Positions 45,139 to 57,855 of a stretch of 64,000 nucleotides of DNA are shown piece by piece (position 1 is the stretch's first letter; every line of letters starts with the position of its first letter). The position numbers were made by a program, and so were the translations under genes. The stretch is taken from contig CM056743.1 of the NCBI GenBank assembly GCA_029851415.1, positions 28,656,405 through 28,720,404 of the forward strand, read 5' to 3'. The notes under the pieces are model-generated. The model worked only from the letters and a program-made list of their open reading frames with translations, had not been told where the DNA came from and searched no databases. Origin of the DNA: Eretmocerus hayati (lineage: Eukaryota > Arthropoda > Insecta > Hymenoptera > Aphelinidae).

Positions 45139-47370
45139 GTAAGAATTCATTATCAAATTTTACATTGTCGGGTATATTTTAGGTCACGCTTCATACTATG
45201 GTATAGCTCTCAGTCTCGCTAAAATGACTCCATTACAAAACTAGGGTTACTTTCAAGTGCAAAAAAGAATACGTGGTTTTGTGAAGACTTCAGAATCAAT
45301 GGCTCAGTTTTCAAGTAGATAATGTGCGAAACAAAGTACAGATATAGATAAGTTTGGATAACTATTTTTGGAGGAGAAGGCGGGGTAGGATGAACGAATG
45401 ACTGATGGGTCGCGATCAATTCTGCTCCAAGTGGGTCTTCACTTTACGACATTTCGACCATTGCTAGCAGCTCTCGATAAATCAACTGGGGAGCATTTGG
45501 TAGTGCAATTCTGATAGGAGTTGAGATAAGGAGATAATGAGAGAAGGTCTTGGTAGAGAATTTGAAGCTTTGTTTATTTTCTTTTCGTTTTGATGCGACA
45601 CTATATTTACCCGACCACAACAGAAAAGTACGGGTATATCTGTAAAGAATCAATACTGCGCAGAACTCTCTATATTATCCCAAGGAATCTGGAGCCGTGT
45701 TTAGCCATAGATGGATAATGACTTATTCTTTTACTTACATAGTGGCGAAAGAGTAATAGGAAGAAAACACTAGGCTGCAAAGCTTTAAAACATTAAAAAC
45801 TATTCGAGTGAGCTGGTCTTTCGATGGAGAGCCAAAAAAAATTGTTACTTTAGATCATATTCGTATAATAGAGCTTGTAGATATTATAGGCGCATGAATT
45901 ATCAATCGCATGAGAAGAGTTATCGAATATGATCTGATAGCGGAGTCTGCGGGAGGATCAATCTGAATAAATTGGTAAAAACGTGTTTAAGAAATCGCTC
46001 TTAATGGTAGTAAAATAATTGAGCAAAAAACCAATAGATAAAGCTCGAGATAAAAATACTCGGGGAATACGATCTCTTCTTTGATTTCAATCGTTTTCAA
46101 TTTAATTATTGACTGAAATCACACAAATAGTCTCCGAGATAGTCTCTCCAATACTGCACCTTTTAGGAATGCCGAAAAAAAACGTGGAGTATTGCACGGG
46201 GCATTTGCTAATTTGTGTACGTATTGTGACAACAGAGCGCGAAAGAGTTCGGCGCTCTGATTGCGGTCGAAACGATCTGAAATGTTTGGAGATCAATGAT
46301 GCCACCGCGCTTCTTGAAAAGCTGATGATATGTGCATTCCTTACTCTCTTACTACGATCGCTAATTACTACTTGCGACGATGCATCAGGTTTTGACAAGT
46401 TTGACAGGGGGTGAGGTGACCACGGGGAATCGAGGTGTGCAGCAAATTACCCTCAAGGCCGCATCAAGTGCCGCAGATTTCCCATAGAAATAAGGGTAAA
46501 GACCCTCCTACACTGCTCACACGGACACTCATTATAGCACAAACACATGTCCGGTATTCAAACTTTTACTGAAAATAACGCCAAAATTCGAGGGCGATCC
46601 CAATTTGAGTCCCTAGACTCACCCACTCCCGTGGTGCCGGATGGAGATGTGCGGTCTCCTCGCTCTGGCGGGCGGTAACTGGGGCCGGAGGGTCGTCACA
46701 CCCCAGGGATGAGGCGCCATGCCCCAACCCCCGTTGCGGTTTCCGGGAGAAGTCAAAGCGCCGAGCACCGGTCTCGGAGCCAGTCTTCTCCCTACCGGCT
46801 TCGGGCCTAAGCCCGGGTACGGTGTCCCAGTAACTGGGACCGGAGGGTCGTCACACCCCAGGACATGGTGTCCCCCTTGCGGTAAGTGAGATTTGGGAGG
46901 CGGTATGCTAGCTGAACAACTTATAAAATTCCAATAAAAGCGTGTAATAGTACATTTCGATACAAGGCGGGAATGTTGGTTTCCGCACAACGAGTGATAT
47001 TTTCCGGCTCGAGCCAAAGGCGAGGGTCGGAATTATCACGAGAATGCGGAAACCACCCCGTCCGAGTGTCGAATACTATTTTTCCATCTTCTGTGTGGGA
47101 AACAAAATCAAAAAATCCGTGCGGAACAGTCATTTCCCGCACAGAAGATGGAAAACAATAATTCCGCTCTCAGAGTCATTGCGTGTAGCCGCAACCTGAA
47201 ATTACGTCGGTGCGTGTCGGGTTGCAGTTTTGCGGGATAGGGGCGATAGCGAGGATACATAGAGATACGCTGTTTCTTCGCTGACTGATAAAAGAGATCC
47301 TTGGCTTCGCATTTTATGGAAGAACGATCCGTTTATAGCTGATCTGAGCTTGAATTATCAGTCTAATCTA
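45139..47370. other. Gene C intron 1, proximal part
   Basis: No second exon is obvious. A plus-strand frame at 46109-46414 (TEITQIVSEIVSPILH..., about 100 codons) is protein-like but unrecognised and lacks clear splice sites. Bases 46620-46900 are GC-rich and contain a 32-bp direct repeat (GGAGGGTCGTCACACCCCAGG at 46688 and 46842), reminiscent of a LINE 5' region. A small hairpin (TTTCCATCTTCTGTGTGGGAAA and its inverse) lies at 47077-47158. Confidence 0.4.
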
Positions 47371-47679
47371 ACAAGGGCAGTCCAAGGGGTTCGGGAGCTG
47401 GATCTGGCTGAAACTCTGGGAATCATCTCCTTTTGGCACCAAAAGATGATACCCAAAGCCGCAGAATCTAACGCTCAAGCGTTTTCGAGCTACAGGCTAC
47501 AACCCATGTGGTAAAATGGTATATATAGATATACTGTAATGCATGGGTTGGGGCCTGTAGCTCGGGAACGCTTGAGCGTTAGACTCTGCGGCTTTGGGTA
47601 TGATCTTTTGGTGCCAAAAGGAGACGATTTCCAGAGTTTCAGCCAGATCCAGCTCCCGAACCCCTTGGATTCTCCTTGT
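47371..47679. mobile_element. 309-bp near-perfect palindromic MITE, CTCAAGCG family
   Basis: ACAAGG at the left and CCTTGT at the right enclose arms that match almost base for base to the centre near 47530: GGGAGCTGGATCTGGCTGAAA, GCACCAAAAGATG and AACGCTCAAGCG each recur inverted. AATCTA is found on both flanks, so a short target duplication is possible. Same family as 35269-35598. Confidence 0.88.
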
Positions 47680-47847
47680 AAATCTAATTGAGCTTTTTCG
47701 AATTTTTTTTTCGGGTGACGTCATTAGCGCAAGCTTGATGCGCGCTCTCTTTCAAACTATCGAACGTGCTTCCATTGGAATGTGAACATAACCCTTCCTA
47801 TACCCTCGAAATGTATGATTATCAAGCTCGATATCTCTGCTGCAGTA

Positions 47848-48285
47848 CTATCTCCGAAACCACCAGTGAGAACTCACTGAATTTCAGTTAGTCTGGGAAC
47901 AACTCTGACCGAAGACTTCAGTGACCTTAGTTGGTAGGATGAGCCCCCATCACTGAAGTTTCAGTGAGCACCTCTGAAATCTCAGTGACCATTGGAGTCG
48001 GGCGGGCCATCGTCACTGAATTTTAAGCGCTGCTCACTGAAACTTCAGGGACAATGGCCCGTCCGACACCAAAGATTACTGAAATTTCAGGTGGATGGTC
48101 CGACTGAAATTTCAGTGGTGCTCACTGAAACTTCAGTGATGGGGACTCGTCCGAATACCCAAGGTCACTGAAGTTCCAGTGCGACTTCAGTGGATACTCA
48201 TTGAAACTACTCACTGAAGTTTTCAGTCAGAGTTGATCCCAGACTAATAGAAATGAGTTCTCACTGATGCTTTCGGAGAGAGTAT
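47848..48285. repeat. Foldback built from CACTGAAATTTCAGTG motifs
   Basis: The ends (CTCCGAAACCACCAGTGAGAAC and GTTCTCACTGATGCTTTCGGAG) are inverted. The interior repeats short palindromes such as CACTGAAATTTCAGTG and CACTGAAACTTCAGTG about ten times on both strands. The motif is close to the 24-bp unit at 34280-34570. Confidence 0.75.
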
Positions 48286-49164
48286 ATTTTCGCTCTTCGG
48301 CCCCATTTGATTTCTTGATCGCAGCGTTTCATTCTATAAGATGCAAGAGTTTTATAAAAAATTACCGGGATTCAAAATCACTGTTCTTAGCGCAGGGTCC
48401 TTTAGCCTTGCCTTTAGCTCATTCTATGCACGAATGAGTTTTGACTAGGGGAGACTTATACGCCCAAGTCATTACTTAGACTTACATGATTTGAAATTTC
48501 CGCGAGCAGAATATCACGATTGTTCATATGGATGGCGGTCTGAGATGATTATCGCGCCGCGCCCAGCGGAGGTTAGAAACTACCCGTCTCTGTTTTGAAA
48601 TGAAGCGCCACGCCGAATTTTTCTGAACTAACCCTTGATTTTCCGTGCGGGGTTGTCTTTTGTCCGACGAGAAGCAAACAATATGCGCCGGGTGAGAAAA
48701 AATCGCCGCTGCGCCTAATAGATTTTAAGGGGCGCTCTCAATTGACCGACGCGAGAGCGTGGCTATTCACATTATGCTCGTATGTAACGCAGAAATTCTC
48801 AATTATTGCTCTGGCATATGTAGTATATGGCAAAAAGTTGCCTCGAGAAATCAAGAGCATAGGAGTGCACGATTTTGGTGCAATACTTTTTTTCTCATCA
48901 CGTAAAATCCTGTAATGCAGCCTTGAATACGAGAGGTTCACATGACAATTACCTACAAGTCGCTATTTAATTTGGTGCAAATTTGAATGAATTTTATTGT
49001 CCATTTAATTAATACCTTTGCTTAACTGCATAAAATACGAGGCTCAATTTCAAAAATTTCAAGAGCGACTGATGACACGAATTATCAAATCCGTATGTTA
49101 TCTGTAAAACATGATATACCTCATGGGCTCTTACTTTATATACAAAATCTCAACAAATCATTGT

Positions 49165-49242
49165 GAGTAGCATGGTAGCTTGGGGGGGGGGGGGCCAAGT
49201 TCCGGACTCACACGTGAAAGGTCAAGGTTCGAACCCCGATCA
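49165..49242 (+). repeat. tRNA-like block in left arm
   Basis: GTAGCATGGTAGC resembles a D-arm/box A, and AGGTTCGAACCCCG a T-arm/box B, followed by a run of T. A run of twelve G after the D-arm and a missing acceptor stem rule out a functional tRNA. The inverted partner is at 50093-50170. Confidence 0.55.
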
Positions 49243-50092
49243 TAGAATTTTTTTTTCTCTTCTTCAAAAATCTCTCCTCGAAAAATGGCAGACTCATACT
49301 CCTATATACTCTGGTCAGAATCGAGAGTGAACTCAAAAACCGCACAATCACATGAGCCGTGAGCTGGAGATATACAGTTAGAAAACTATAAATTTTGCTC
49401 TAGAGCTCATAATTTTCAAATGAGAATACTCAAATCTAACACGAGCTTGAGAAGGTTTTGGTTAGTTCAGAAGAAATGGTGTCTGTTTGAAAGTATATCC
49501 ATCAAATTTTAGCGCGATATGGGAATATACCATGGAACTGAATTCACAGAAAAACTCGCTATTTCTCGTAAGTATATGAGAGGTTGACGAAAGATAGGCC
49601 GGAGATTCGAAGAAAGACTTGGATTATCGCTCAAGATACTTCCTCTTCGAAGGATGAACAATAATTATTATACATAATTATTGATTATAATCATTAATTA
49701 TGTAATTATGAATAATATAAATATGATTGATTATGATTATTCCCCTACAATACGTCTCTCAGACACTCGTGAATTCGTAACTTTTTCAGATGTTTCTAGA
49801 AATCGACGACCGCAGCACAAAGTGTTATTACTCGATCCTCCATGATTCAACATGATCACTCAATGAGGTCTTTGAGGACCGACTCAGACTTATTGATATC
49901 CCATGAAATAACCAGTAGTTTTAGCACAATATTCATTATTTTAAATGCGCATATCTCGAGGCATATCTCCAACTCACGGCTAATGTGATTGTGCGATTTT
50001 TGATTCCACTCTCGATTTTGACAAGAATATATGGGAGTATAAATTTCCCATTTTTCAAGGAGAGATTTTTGAAGAAGAGAAAAAAAAAATTC

Positions 50093-50170
50093 TATGATCG
50101 GGGTTCGAACCTTAACCTTTCACGTGTGAGTCCGGAACTTGGCCCCCCAAGCTACCATGCTACTCTCAAT
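50093..50170 (-). repeat. tRNA-like block in right arm
   Basis: Inverse copy of 49165-49242 (GGGGTTCGAACC, GCTACCATGCTAC), with a shorter C/G run of six. Confidence 0.55.
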
Positions 50171-51914
50171 GATTTTTTGAGATTTTGTATATAAAGTAAG
50201 AGCCCATGAGGTACACTTGGTAGAAACAAATACTTTCCGAATGTGTTGAACCTTACCCCTGCCAAACCACGTGACTTCCGGTAATTTTGATCGGAGGTTA
50301 GACACGTGGAACATGTTGTTGTTAACCAACACAGGTGGATACATTTTTGCGTTTTTTTGATATTAATATCACCGAACTTAGAAAACACGAAATCGTCTGT
50401 TTCGTAAGATTCGTTGTGCACACGAGATGATGATATGATTTCGAATTTTCATGGATTGATGATGTGGTCAATTCCTGGGACCAAAAATGAATAAACTCGA
50501 AGCTTGCGTAAATTTTAAAATACTCAAGCTAAAGGATGAATGATATTTGGATCAATTTCATTGCTCTTATTAATTTTAAGATCGATATCAAATTCAAGAA
50601 CTCTCCATTTTTTCGAAAAAGAATGAGATATAGATATGCCTGTTTCATTTGAATTTTTGTTCTTATATTGAGGGCAAAAATTGTCAAGTATTTAATAACG
50701 TTGTAGTTTTGAACTTCAACGATGAGTCGATTAGTTCGGTTATTTTGGGTCCCAAAGTGAAAGAAATGTTGGCATCTTGAGACTTGCGTTAATTCACTTC
50801 ATTCAAGTGGAATGAGTGATATTTCTTCGAATTTTCTTACTTGTATTAATTTTGAATTCTCGAACAGTTTTGCTCTCAATGTAAGAACAAGAACTCAAAT
50901 GAAACAGACTACACATGAGAATATCTACATCTCATTATTTTTTTAAAAAATCGGGAGTTCTTGAATGTGACATCGATCCTAGAATTGATAAAAGCCACGG
51001 AATTGTTTAGAATATCATTCATCCTTTAGCTTGAGTATTGTGAAATTCACTCAAGATTCAAGTTCATACATTTTTGGCCTGAAAAATCGACCAAATCATC
51101 AATTCATGAAAATTCAAAATAATACTATCAACTCACGCCCACAACGAATCTTACGAAACAGACGCTTTCGTTTCTCCAGAAACGCAAAAATGTATTTACC
51201 TATGTGGTCAACAACAACATATCCCACGTGTCTAACCTCCGATCAAAATTACCGGAAGTCACGTGGTTTGGCAGGCGTAAGGTTTGACACATTCGGAAAG
51301 TATTCGTTTCTACCAAGTGTATATCATGCTTTACAGATAACATACGGATTTGATAGTTCTTGTCATCAAAACGCTCTTGAAATTTTTGAAATTGAGCCTC
51401 GTATTTTATGCAGTTGAGCAAAGGTATTAGTTAAATGGACAATAAAATTCATTCAAATTTGCACCAAATTAAATAGCGACTTGTGAGTAACTGTCATGTG
51501 AACCTCTCGTATTCAAGGCTGCATTACAGGATTTTACGTGATGAGAAAAAAAGTATTGCACCAAAATCGTGCACTCCTACGCTCTTGATTTCTCGAGGCA
51601 ACTTTTCGCCATATACTACATATGCCGGAGCAATAATTGAGAATTTCTGCGTTACATACGAGCATAATGTGAATAGCCGCGCTCTCGCGTCGGTCAATTG
51701 AGAGCGCCCCGTAAAATCTATTAGGCGCAGCGGCGATTTTTTCTCACCCGGCGCATATTGTTTGCTTCTCGTCGGACAAAAGACAACCCCGCACGGAAAA
51801 TCAGGGGTTAGTTTAGAAAAATTCAGCGTGGCGCTTCATTTCAAAACAGAGACGGGTACTTTCTAACCTCCGCTGAGTGCGGCGCGTGAAATATATCCGC
51901 TCATTTCTCTCTGT

Positions 51915-52965
51915 GCGGTGGAACATAATGCCCAGATCTTCTGGGTATGATTTTTCACCGATTTTATATCTCAAAATGTGATGAAACACCGACCGCTTGG
52001 GATATTTTACGTGGTTGGTGAGCATATTGGATCAACTTTTGATTTCATTCGATGAAAATGCACTGACTTCACCACGTAAAAACAACTATCGCTCTAGAAT
52101 GGGACAAGATATCGACAAGCGATTCAGCGCATTTGGAAGCCAAGACAGAAACTTATCATAGTATACTTCAAAATATATTGTATAAGGTCACTGGGCTTGT
52201 ACATAGAAGCTTTCTAGAAAGCCGCCATTCAGGTTTTCTTTCAGAAGATATTTCCAAAAAATTTTGAAAACATAAGTGTTAAAGGTTCAGTTTCGACTCT
52301 GATATCCAATAGCAGAGATAGTTTGTTTGAGTTTAATGCTATATATGGACTATATATTTCATACAGTTCGTGGTCAGAAACGATTCTGAAGGAGGCCTTA
52401 CGGGCTATGAGAAGCAGGATCTGCACTAGGTTCCACCTCCGAGGGGATCACAAAACACCGCACCTACGTGCATAAGTCCTAAATCTTAAGCTTTTTTTAC
52501 ACTTGAATCTCTCGTTCCCATTTCAGATTTTAGAATATTTAACCTGAAGAAGGGCATAGTTAGATGCCCGAAACGCGTCGTTTCTGACCACGAACTGTAT
52601 GAAACATATAGTCCATATATAGCGTTGAACTCAAACAAACTATAAGTGTTAAAGATAAGTGTTATCAGAATTTTTTCAGAACCCGGTTTTGGATAATGAA
52701 ATTGAGTAGCAATTTTGACGGAGTTTTCAAGTGCGCTAAACTTAACGTCGATGTCTCGTTCCGCTTCAGAGCTATACCTCTTTTGATGCGAAGACGTCAG
52801 AGCTTCGTGTCAGCTCTTTTTCATCAAAAAAATTAAAAGTCAAACAAATCTGCTCACCAAGCTGGACAAAAAATTTTCTGGGGTCCCGACGGTCGGTTTT
52901 TGATCACGTTCCACGATATAAAATCGGTGAAAAACCATGCGCAGGAGATCTGGACATCATGATTT
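51915..52965. repeat. Inverted repeat enclosing a Penelope-like fragment
   Basis: The outer blocks (CCAGATCTTCTGGG and TTTTTCACCGATTTTATA at the left; TATAAAATCGGTGAAAAA and GAGATCTGGACATCA at the right) are inverted. Within, 52285-52385 and 52583-52660 are a second inverted pair (AGTTTGTTTGAG, CAGTTCGTGGTCAGAAACGA). Between them is a hammerhead-like motif of the sort found in Penelope-like elements. Confidence 0.65.
52544..52579 (+). ncRNA. Hammerhead-like motif, probably Penelope-type, degenerate
   Basis: CTGAAGA (fits CUGANGA), then a six-pair hairpin GGGCAT/ATGCCC (52552-52557, 52564-52569), then GAAAC and GCGTC. This is the order of hammerhead core I, stem II, core II and a very short stem III, as in Penelope-like elements. 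One extra A sits between the first core and stem II, and stem I is only about three pairs, so activity is doubtful. Confidence 0.4.
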
Positions 52966-54629
52966 ACCAATCATTTATTTCACGTGTAATTACTCATCTG
53001 TCATTCCTTATATAGATTATTCTCATTACCTCAGTTTCACAAGCTCAAGTTCACGAACCTAACGCCAAATATCGAAAAGTGCAAGTTTCAATATGAAAAG
53101 GCTGCGCTCGATCCGCCGTTTGACCAAATGGCTGGGGTACGGTAGCCGTTTGACCAAAAGGCTGGTTTTAGCCCGTTCGATTGTAGAATCAATCTTTTTC
53201 AAATGAAAAGGCGGCGTTTGGCCAAAAGGCTAGCCTTTTGGTCAAACGGCTGACTCTGTCAAAAGGCTATGCGACATACTTACGTCGCGAGTGACGGGGT
53301 GCAGCGAAGATGAGAGAGAGGAGACGCCGATAACGGCATAAACCTATAGTATTCACGTTTCTCGGCAGATAATCTTCATTAATCAGCTTTGAGTCGATGA
53401 ATCTGCATAATTCTGGAGATATGCACCCTTGAGTATGTCCCAAGCATGTGGGCAGAATTTGGTAAAGATTGGTTCGGTAGTTTCATCAAATAAAGGTGCG
53501 AAAAAGCTGGCTCGGGTCGCGGTGAGGAAAGGGGCTTCGCCCCAAATATGTTACTGATCATCCATGTCAGAGCCTATCAAATACTCTCCAAGGTTCCTGG
53601 AAATCAACCGTTGTATAGTTGGATATTGAAGAGAAATTATACAATTCGATTACTGCAAATCCGCATATCTGAATTAGTTTTTATTTTGTTAATACATACG
53701 AAAAATACAAGTGTGTTTTGTTAGTATCCAAAGGCTTGCAATTTGTCATCCACTGTCTATTCTAACATCCATAAACGTCCTCGCTCAATCATACAATTCA
53801 TGTTGGAGGTCGTGGCATATCTACATACAGTCAACTCATGTGCGATTCGTTCAGCAAATCAATGACCTGCACTCCTGACATCCTCGTCATTGGCCATGAT
53901 TTCTGAGCAAAATTTCAGTGGTTACCGTGCACTTCAAAGATATACCAAAATATTAAATCACCTAGCGGATTCTGCGGTAACATCGGTTGCCGAAATAGAC
54001 GTACAAATTTCTAGATGGATTTTGAGATGGATTATAATTTAATTAATGCTGGAATCCATGGAAACTGTCAATGGCAGACGTATCCAACCACCGCTTGCAA
54101 ATTTGACTGCAAATTTTTTACCGTGCAGAATACGTGACTTGGGCGAACATTTCGAGCTTTTACGTTCTGAAAGGTTTGGAATTCAAAACGTTTGAATTGG
54201 GAATCAAAAGATTCTTTTGCATTCGAACGTAAAAGTTTTGTCGGATCTAATGATATTCATAGATTGTATTTGTAATGCTGAAATTTCTCGTCTGTAACTG
54301 AAACTAGGTCATTCGTGGATTGGGCATTTAAATCCTGAATTTTCCATTTGCTAAAAGGTACGGAAAGATAAAAGAAACCGAGCAAAATTCGTGCGATGGA
54401 GACTACATTTTACACGATAGGAATTTGATTGTTAATTTTTTTACGGAATAACTTTCATGAATCATGGCAAGTTCCAGCCGTAGCGTATACATGCAATGTG
54501 CCGTGCTGGACCACCATGATTGAAACATTGTTTGCAAGGTTGGAGTTCCGGTACTCAAGTCCTTCCGTTTCAATTATTACGGAGATATATTGACTTGACA
54601 TTGGTAATCAACACTCAATTTGTCCTTAG
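52966..54629. other. Gene C intron 1, distal part
   Basis: Contains an inverted pair AGCCGTTTGACCAAAAGGCT (53144-53163) and its inverse at 53231-53251. Otherwise AT-rich, with no gene recognised. Confidence 0.5.
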
Positions 54630-54770
54630 CTTCGGGTACTGGGAAGATAGCTTCCAAAAGTAACTGGCTGCAAAAACTCTACGAGGAAGATGATGCACAG
54701 CTGCAGGAGTTCGTTGTGACCTTCAAGTGGCAAAGAGCATTCAAGATATGGATTTTGAGGAGATTAGCAG
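54630..54770 (+). CDS. Gene C exon 2: small phase-1 exon
   Basis: The exon is 141 nt. Acceptor TTGTCCTTAG; donor TTAGCAG|GTACTG; phase 1 at both ends, so it can be skipped or duplicated without frame change. It encodes SGTGKIASKSNWLQKLYEEDD... ending RRLA, a mixed-charge segment with three Trp and a predicted amphipathic helix in the second half. No domain recognised. It joins exon 1 through a junction Gly/Ala codon (G plus CT). Confidence 0.6.
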
Positions 54771-55912
54771 GTACTGTTAGCAATTTCACTTTCTCAACAA
54801 CATATTATCCGAAATCGAAAGATGATAGATCTCCAATGCGTGACTCCATGCCCAATGAAACGTTGAAGTAACCAAAAGTTTAGGGTCAGTTTTTATCAAC
54901 GACGATTCGTATAATTGTAGGTGAATCTGCCTAATCATAAAGTACCTCGTTATTCGTGTGTTTAATGAAGATTAATACCAAGTGTGTTCTGACAGATCTC
55001 GTAGACATTATGAGTCAGATTTTGGATTTCTGATTAGGCATACCATCATACAAAATTAATAGAATACCAGATTTACTAACCGATGCTAGTATTTTGGGCG
55101 TAAATTTGCTAACAATAGTTCAAGGCTCCAGAACAATAGCCAACTCTTTGGTAACAAAATTTCCAATATTGGTACTTTCCGTGTTTTGACAGAATCTATC
55201 GTATGTATGTACCAATTCCAAGATTGTTGAATTCAATTCTCTCCACAATATCAATGGAATACTCAGCACCTCGTCAACAAAATAAAAATGCCCAATTTTG
55301 ACTAAATTGTCTCAAATCGAGTTCTAAAAATTTGATTGAAGTCTACTTGTGATCCGAGGATCATATTCCAAGCGAGCTACATTCAACATGGTCTTCTCAG
55401 CGCTTGTATAATTTTTGATGACCTAGAATAATAGTCCACGATACATCAATATGAATGCGAGGTTGGATTTTGCTTCTCGAGAGACTTCCGTGTCGCAAGC
55501 CGCAAGCGAGGCTCAAAATTGTTACGAGGAACCGAAACCTGAGTCCTTTTGACGCCAATTATCTTTCTGGCAAACTGCGAGTAAATGTATAAAATACGTG
55601 CAGAATGGACAATCTTGCGCATAGGATGTCGAAGCAATGACTGAACACTACTTTTTTGTAATCCACAAGAACATGAGGTGTATATAATACCGTAGAAGAA
55701 AAGATTTATGTTTATCGAGTATGGTTAGATTGTACATATGTGATACTTATACGTCATTTCCTCATAACAAAATCGAGGTGAGAAAGTAATTACCGTATGT
55801 AATGTGTGCCATTTGGCCCTCGTTGGGTTGGAGCGAGAAGGAACTTTCCCAGGATAACTCAGGATTGAACTAAAACACTTTTAGATATCTAATTTCAATT
55901 TAATTTCTATAG
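54771..55912. other. Gene C intron 2
   Basis: AT-rich with no recognised repeat, apart from short minus-strand frames without features. Confidence 0.45.
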
Positions 55913-56062
55913 GAAACTATACGCCAGTCGATGAACTCTCTCAAGGATCAAAAGGGAACGTCACTATTATTGATCTTCTTAAACAAGTTCATTGGCAGAA
56001 CGTAACAGAAACAATGTTGGAGGCACTCGGACGATATCTTTTGCCACCAAACTCTTCGGTTG
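55913..56062 (+). CDS. Gene C exon 3: small phase-1 exon
   Basis: The exon is 150 nt. Acceptor AATTTCTATAG; donor TCGGTTG|GTGAGT; phase 1 at both ends. It encodes NYTPVDELSQGSKGN then VTIIDLLKQVHWQNV and a leucine-rich helix-like end (LEALGRYLLPP). Three potential N-glycosylation sites (NYT, NVT twice) suit a secreted protein. The core V-x2-VHW-x-N resembles the I-DW-S segment of exon 4, suggesting that exons 3 and 4 are duplicates of one module. Confidence 0.65.
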
Positions 56063-56359
56063 GTGAGTCAAATACTATCGAGTAATAAAATCATGAGACA
56101 TAATGCGCATCACTAAATACTCAATGAAGTTCGTGGTAAATGGAGTAGATGATAAGTGCTAACGCAAGCGCTTTCGTCAATTTGACACGAACCATAGAGA
56201 TTTATTCACCATCTCATGGTGTAGGCGTTGGAAGATCGTTGGAATTATTATGATGCATTATAACTTGACTGGTTGACTTGTGAAATCACTTGCCATAGTA
56301 GCATTATTATTGTCATTGATTTATAATGATCTTCATGAAAAATTTTGATCCTTTTGTAG

Positions 56360-56515
56360 GTGTAATTCCAGCCCTCAATACTACCACTCAGAGGCCAAAC
56401 ACTGATGCTTACATCGATAATATAGTCGATACATTAACTAGCCAAGTGAAACTATCCGTAGACAACATTGACTGGTCTCAGGCCGCTAAGTTATTCCAAG
56501 AAAAAGTAGAAGGAG
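56360..56515 (+). CDS. Gene C exon 4: small phase-1 exon
   Basis: The exon is 156 nt. Acceptor CCTTTTGTAG; donor GAAGGAG|GTAAGT; phase 1 at both ends. It encodes VIPALNTTTQRPNTDAYIDN then IVDTLTSQVKLSVDNIDWSQ and AAKLFQEKVEGG. Like exon 3 it has a polar N-terminal half and a helical half with a conserved (I/V)xW. No known family. Confidence 0.65.
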
Positions 56516-57855
56516 GTAAGTCAGTAGTCTGGAATCCATGGGACCCTCCTGTGTTTCTTGAGGATAAAAAATTATGATTATGAAATTCTTTAGTGATATA
56601 TCCATACTACTCTTACTATTTACTGATTCATCAATACTCTTCTTTCATCAAGAGGATGTCGGAAAGTATGCAATTATGGGATAGGACTCCGACATCCCCT
56701 TGAAAAGTCTTGAAAGTACTAAGAATCTTAAATATAATTAATTTCTAAGCAATTGATTTTGCACAGTTCCTTTTGTGCACAGTAGAGGTAGAGGTAGCCA
56801 AATGATTCTTAACTGATGAGGAACCCCCACGAATTGTGGAACACGGATTTAGCTGAAATTCTGGGGATAGTCTCCTTTTAGCACCAAAGGATGAAACCCA
56901 GAGCCACACTTGCAAATGCCCAACCCGCTTTCCGAGCCGCAGATGATAACATTAGCATTACGAGTATATCTATATATATATATATATATATCAGTAGATC
57001 CGCGGAAAATTGCTCGGAACAAACTCAAAAATGGACGAAAGACAAAAGTGAGCTTCTGGGCTCGCAAGATGGTTTTTTTTACTCTTTATCTCATCTATAT
57101 TCAGGATCAAAACTCAAACATATAGAAAGTTGAAAAAAATGTTTACGTGTTGAATCCCATAAGAGCTCAGCTCGAAATCGCAAATTGGCCACGGAATTGA
57201 CGGCCATGGAATTGACATTTCATGTTTGATCAGCGAAAACGGATCGGATCGCTTTTCCCGCTTAGATGAGACTTTGGTATACCAAATACTTACGAAAAGT
57301 CGAGCGAGATGCTGGATTCTCGATCTTTGAGACGTGTTGGTAGGTGGCCACGTAATTGACACTCTTATTTACCCCGTCGTTTTTTCGAAGAAGAGCACGA
57401 ATTGAATGCCAAATTTAGGGGTGCGGACAGGCCACGGAATTGACATTTCGACCCATAATTCGCACTTTTCAACACTTAAACATCCAGCTACACGGAGAAA
57501 CCAAAACGCACTCGCGGGGACGTCGCGCGACCCCGCGTCTGGCTTTGCATGATCGCGTCGGGCAGCGCACGAGATCGGAGCGTCTAACCCGCCTCGGTGA
57601 TGTTGTGCACGTTACCGTGGTGACGCGCAGGACAGCGATGTGACCGGCTGCTCGAGACTGTTTTGAGAGCCGCAATGATGTCTTGACTTCCTTGTTCTCG
57701 TGCCAATATTATGAAAATGGGACCGCGTGTCTTTATCTCGATAATTGATCCCTTATTAGTTTCAGCGCTCCTCACGAGCGGAGAGAATAAATCGGTTTGA
57801 TGGCACTCCAGTGGGACTACTGCTTATGTTTGACATTCAAAATCATTTTTGCAAC

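Larger units (their letters stand above)
49119..50211. mobile_element. 1,093-bp TA-inserted foldback with tRNA-like arms
   Basis: The ends CCTCATGGGCTCTTAC and GTAAGAGCCCATGAGG are perfect inverses; TA flanks both sides (49117-49118, 50212-50213). The undisturbed right arm of the host foldback shows the empty site (CATGATATACACTTGG on the complementary strand), proving a clean TA duplication. The arms include tRNA-like blocks and the centre is AT-rich. A TA target suggests Tc1/mariner mobilisation. Confidence 0.9.
48553..51888. repeat. Large foldback split by a younger TA-flanked element
   Basis: The left arm starts CGCGCCGCGCCCAGCGG and the right arm ends CCGCTGAGTGCGGCGCG. Arms of about 1.1 kb each match with few differences once the insertion at 49119-50211 is removed; before it the element was about 2.2 kb with its centre near 50750. 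No transposase. Open frames in the two arms are paired shadows. Confidence 0.85.

Noticed and set aside
46109..46414. Possible extra exon of gene C
   Set aside because: Protein-like frame of about 100 codons, but no acceptable acceptor at its start and no phase-1 donor; left as unassigned in the intron entry.
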